In this document: one piece after another, positions 62,938-64,000 of the stretch
How positions within the stretch are numbered: position 1 is the stretch's first letter
Layout of the letters: each line of letters opens with the position of its first letter
Assembly: GCF_048569485.1 (NCBI RefSeq)
Contig: NC_134357.1
Location: 108,670,744 to 108,734,743 of the forward strand
From: Anomaloglossus baeobatrachus
Taxonomy: Eukaryota > Chordata > Amphibia > Anura > Aromobatidae
Length of the DNA stretch: 64,000 nt
Direction: 5' to 3'
Position numbers and translations under genes: made by a program
Notes under the pieces: model-generated
The model's input: the letters and a program-made list of their open reading frames with translations, nothing else
Databases searched by the model: none
What the model was told of the DNA's origin: nothing

Positions 62938-64000
62938 TTTTCTTTGTCGCTCTATTGGGAGACCCAGACAATTGGGTGTATAGCTACTGCCTCCGGAGGC
63001 CACACAAAGTATTACACTTAAAAGTGTAAGGCCCCTCCCCTTCTGCCTATACACCCCCCGTGGGATCACGGGCTCCTCAGTTTTCATGCTTTGTGCGAAG
63101 GAGGTCAGACATCCACGCATAGCTCCACTGTTTTAGTCAGCAGCAGCTGCTGACTATGTCGGATGGAAGAAAAGTGGGCCCATATAGGGCCCCCAGCATG
63201 CTCCCTTCTCACCCCACTCTTGTCGGCGGTGTTTGTTAAGGTTGAGGTATCCATTGCGGGTACGGAGGCTGGAGCCCACATGCTGCTTTCCTTCCCCATC
63301 CCCCTCAGGGCTCTGGGTGAAGTGGGATCTTACCGGTCTCCAGGCACTGAGACCGTGCTCCATCCACAGACCCGGAGAACCTGCTGGATATGGAGCTGAG
63401 TATCGTCAGGGACAGGGCCCTGCTACATTAAGGTACTCTGTGTCCCCGTACAAATCGCGCACACACACACCAGCATGCTGGGTGTGTTAGTGCGCCGGGG
63501 ACAACAGCGCGGAGCGCTTGTGCTATTACTCACTGCAGCTTAGCTGAGTGAGTTTATGTATTAGGAACTGCCGCGCCGGCCGCTGCTGGCTGTTTTTACA
63601 CTGTGGCGCGGCTGGGACTTCTGGTGCGCCGGGGACTTCCGCGCTGGCCGTGCTTTTACGACGTCCGCGCTTAAAAATCGAGTCCCCGGCTTTTGCGGCC
63701 TAGTTTCGTTTCGTTCCCGCCCCCAGGCCTGCCAGTCAGGGGAAGGGCGGGACGCTGTTCAGAACGTCAGCGCCGAGGGCTGGAGTCTGCTTAGCATACT
63801 CCAGCCCCCTCACTGGGCACAGTGAGACGCCAGTTTCCCGCACTTTGTCTGGGGCATGCCCACGGCCCGCCCCTCTCCACAGGACGCCGGCAGCCATTCC
63901 TGTTGGCAGTCTGAGCTGGAGAAGGGAGACAAGCTCTTGGAGACCCAGACACAGGATTCGGGCGACCACACACCCGCTTTTGAGCGGGCGGTAAGCAGCA
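62938..64000 (+). mobile_element. DIRS-type retrotransposon, left end, second copy (fossil)
   Basis: Opens with the same terminal repeat as 53801 (CTTTGTCGCTC(T)ATTGGGAGA, GCCTCCGGAGGC, ACACTT...AAGTGT) and continues with the leader (GTCAGCAGCAGCTGCTGA, GTCGGATGGAAGAAAAG). It then diverges with an extra block near 63460-63650 and runs off the window. Same family, visibly different subfamily or age; coding part not reached. Confidence 0.9.

Noticed and set aside
1-64000. tRNA, rRNA and spliceosomal RNA genes
   Set aside because: I looked for A/B-box pairs and conserved RNA cores by eye and found none that held; a dedicated scan would be more sensitive.

Overview
This is a repeat-dense vertebrate nuclear window, most likely from a large-genome frog or toad. 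The evidence is the mix of elements: a Ty3 chromovirus, Penelope-like elements (PLEs) with GIY-YIG endonuclease, DIRS elements, hAT, Helitron, piggyBac-like and Harbinger-like elements, plus CpG-rich palindromic MITEs. The species call is inference; I ran no database search.

One complete host gene is visible: a plus-strand, 16-exon gene with coding exons from 22752 to 40333. All splice phases close and give a 652-residue protein of the MAST family (microtubule-associated Ser/Thr kinases). It has a short MAST-type N-terminal region, an apparently complete AGC kinase domain, an acidic stretch and a basic C-terminal tail, but no PDZ domain. Its promoter plus first exon is tandemly duplicated. 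The second copy (exon 1B) is intact apart from a 2.6 kb TA-flanked insertion.

Layout: 1-2018, 3' part of a Ty3 chromovirus. 2030-7225, PLE with a CpG-rich 192-bp tandem array and a hammerhead-like motif in its right part. 7358-7607, MITE. 7844-18623, a 10.8 kb hAT transposon with perfect 8-bp target duplication, itself hit by a 2.66 kb palindromic satellite block and by a 5'-truncated L1-like LINE. 18805-22440, MITEs, hammerhead-like PLE remnants and a Ty3 gag fossil. 22440-41150, the kinase gene with MITEs, a Helitron and microsatellites in its introns. 41484-48257, MITEs, a LINE carrying a PLE-like insertion, a Ty3 protease relic, and a 1.8 kb near-perfect palindrome made of two PLE fragments. 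48600-49020, a CpG-rich promoter-like stretch. 50300-51735, a TTAA-flanked element with a 26-bp minisatellite. 53801-59836, a structurally complete DIRS element. 61335-61606, a piggyBac transposase fragment. 62938-64000, the left end of a second DIRS.

No tRNA, rRNA or CRISPR was seen. Apart from the kinase gene the coding sequence belongs to mobile elements. The nesting gives a relative order of events: the hAT is older than its satellite and LINE insertions, and a LINE at 42-43.7 kb is older than the PLE-like insertion it carries.
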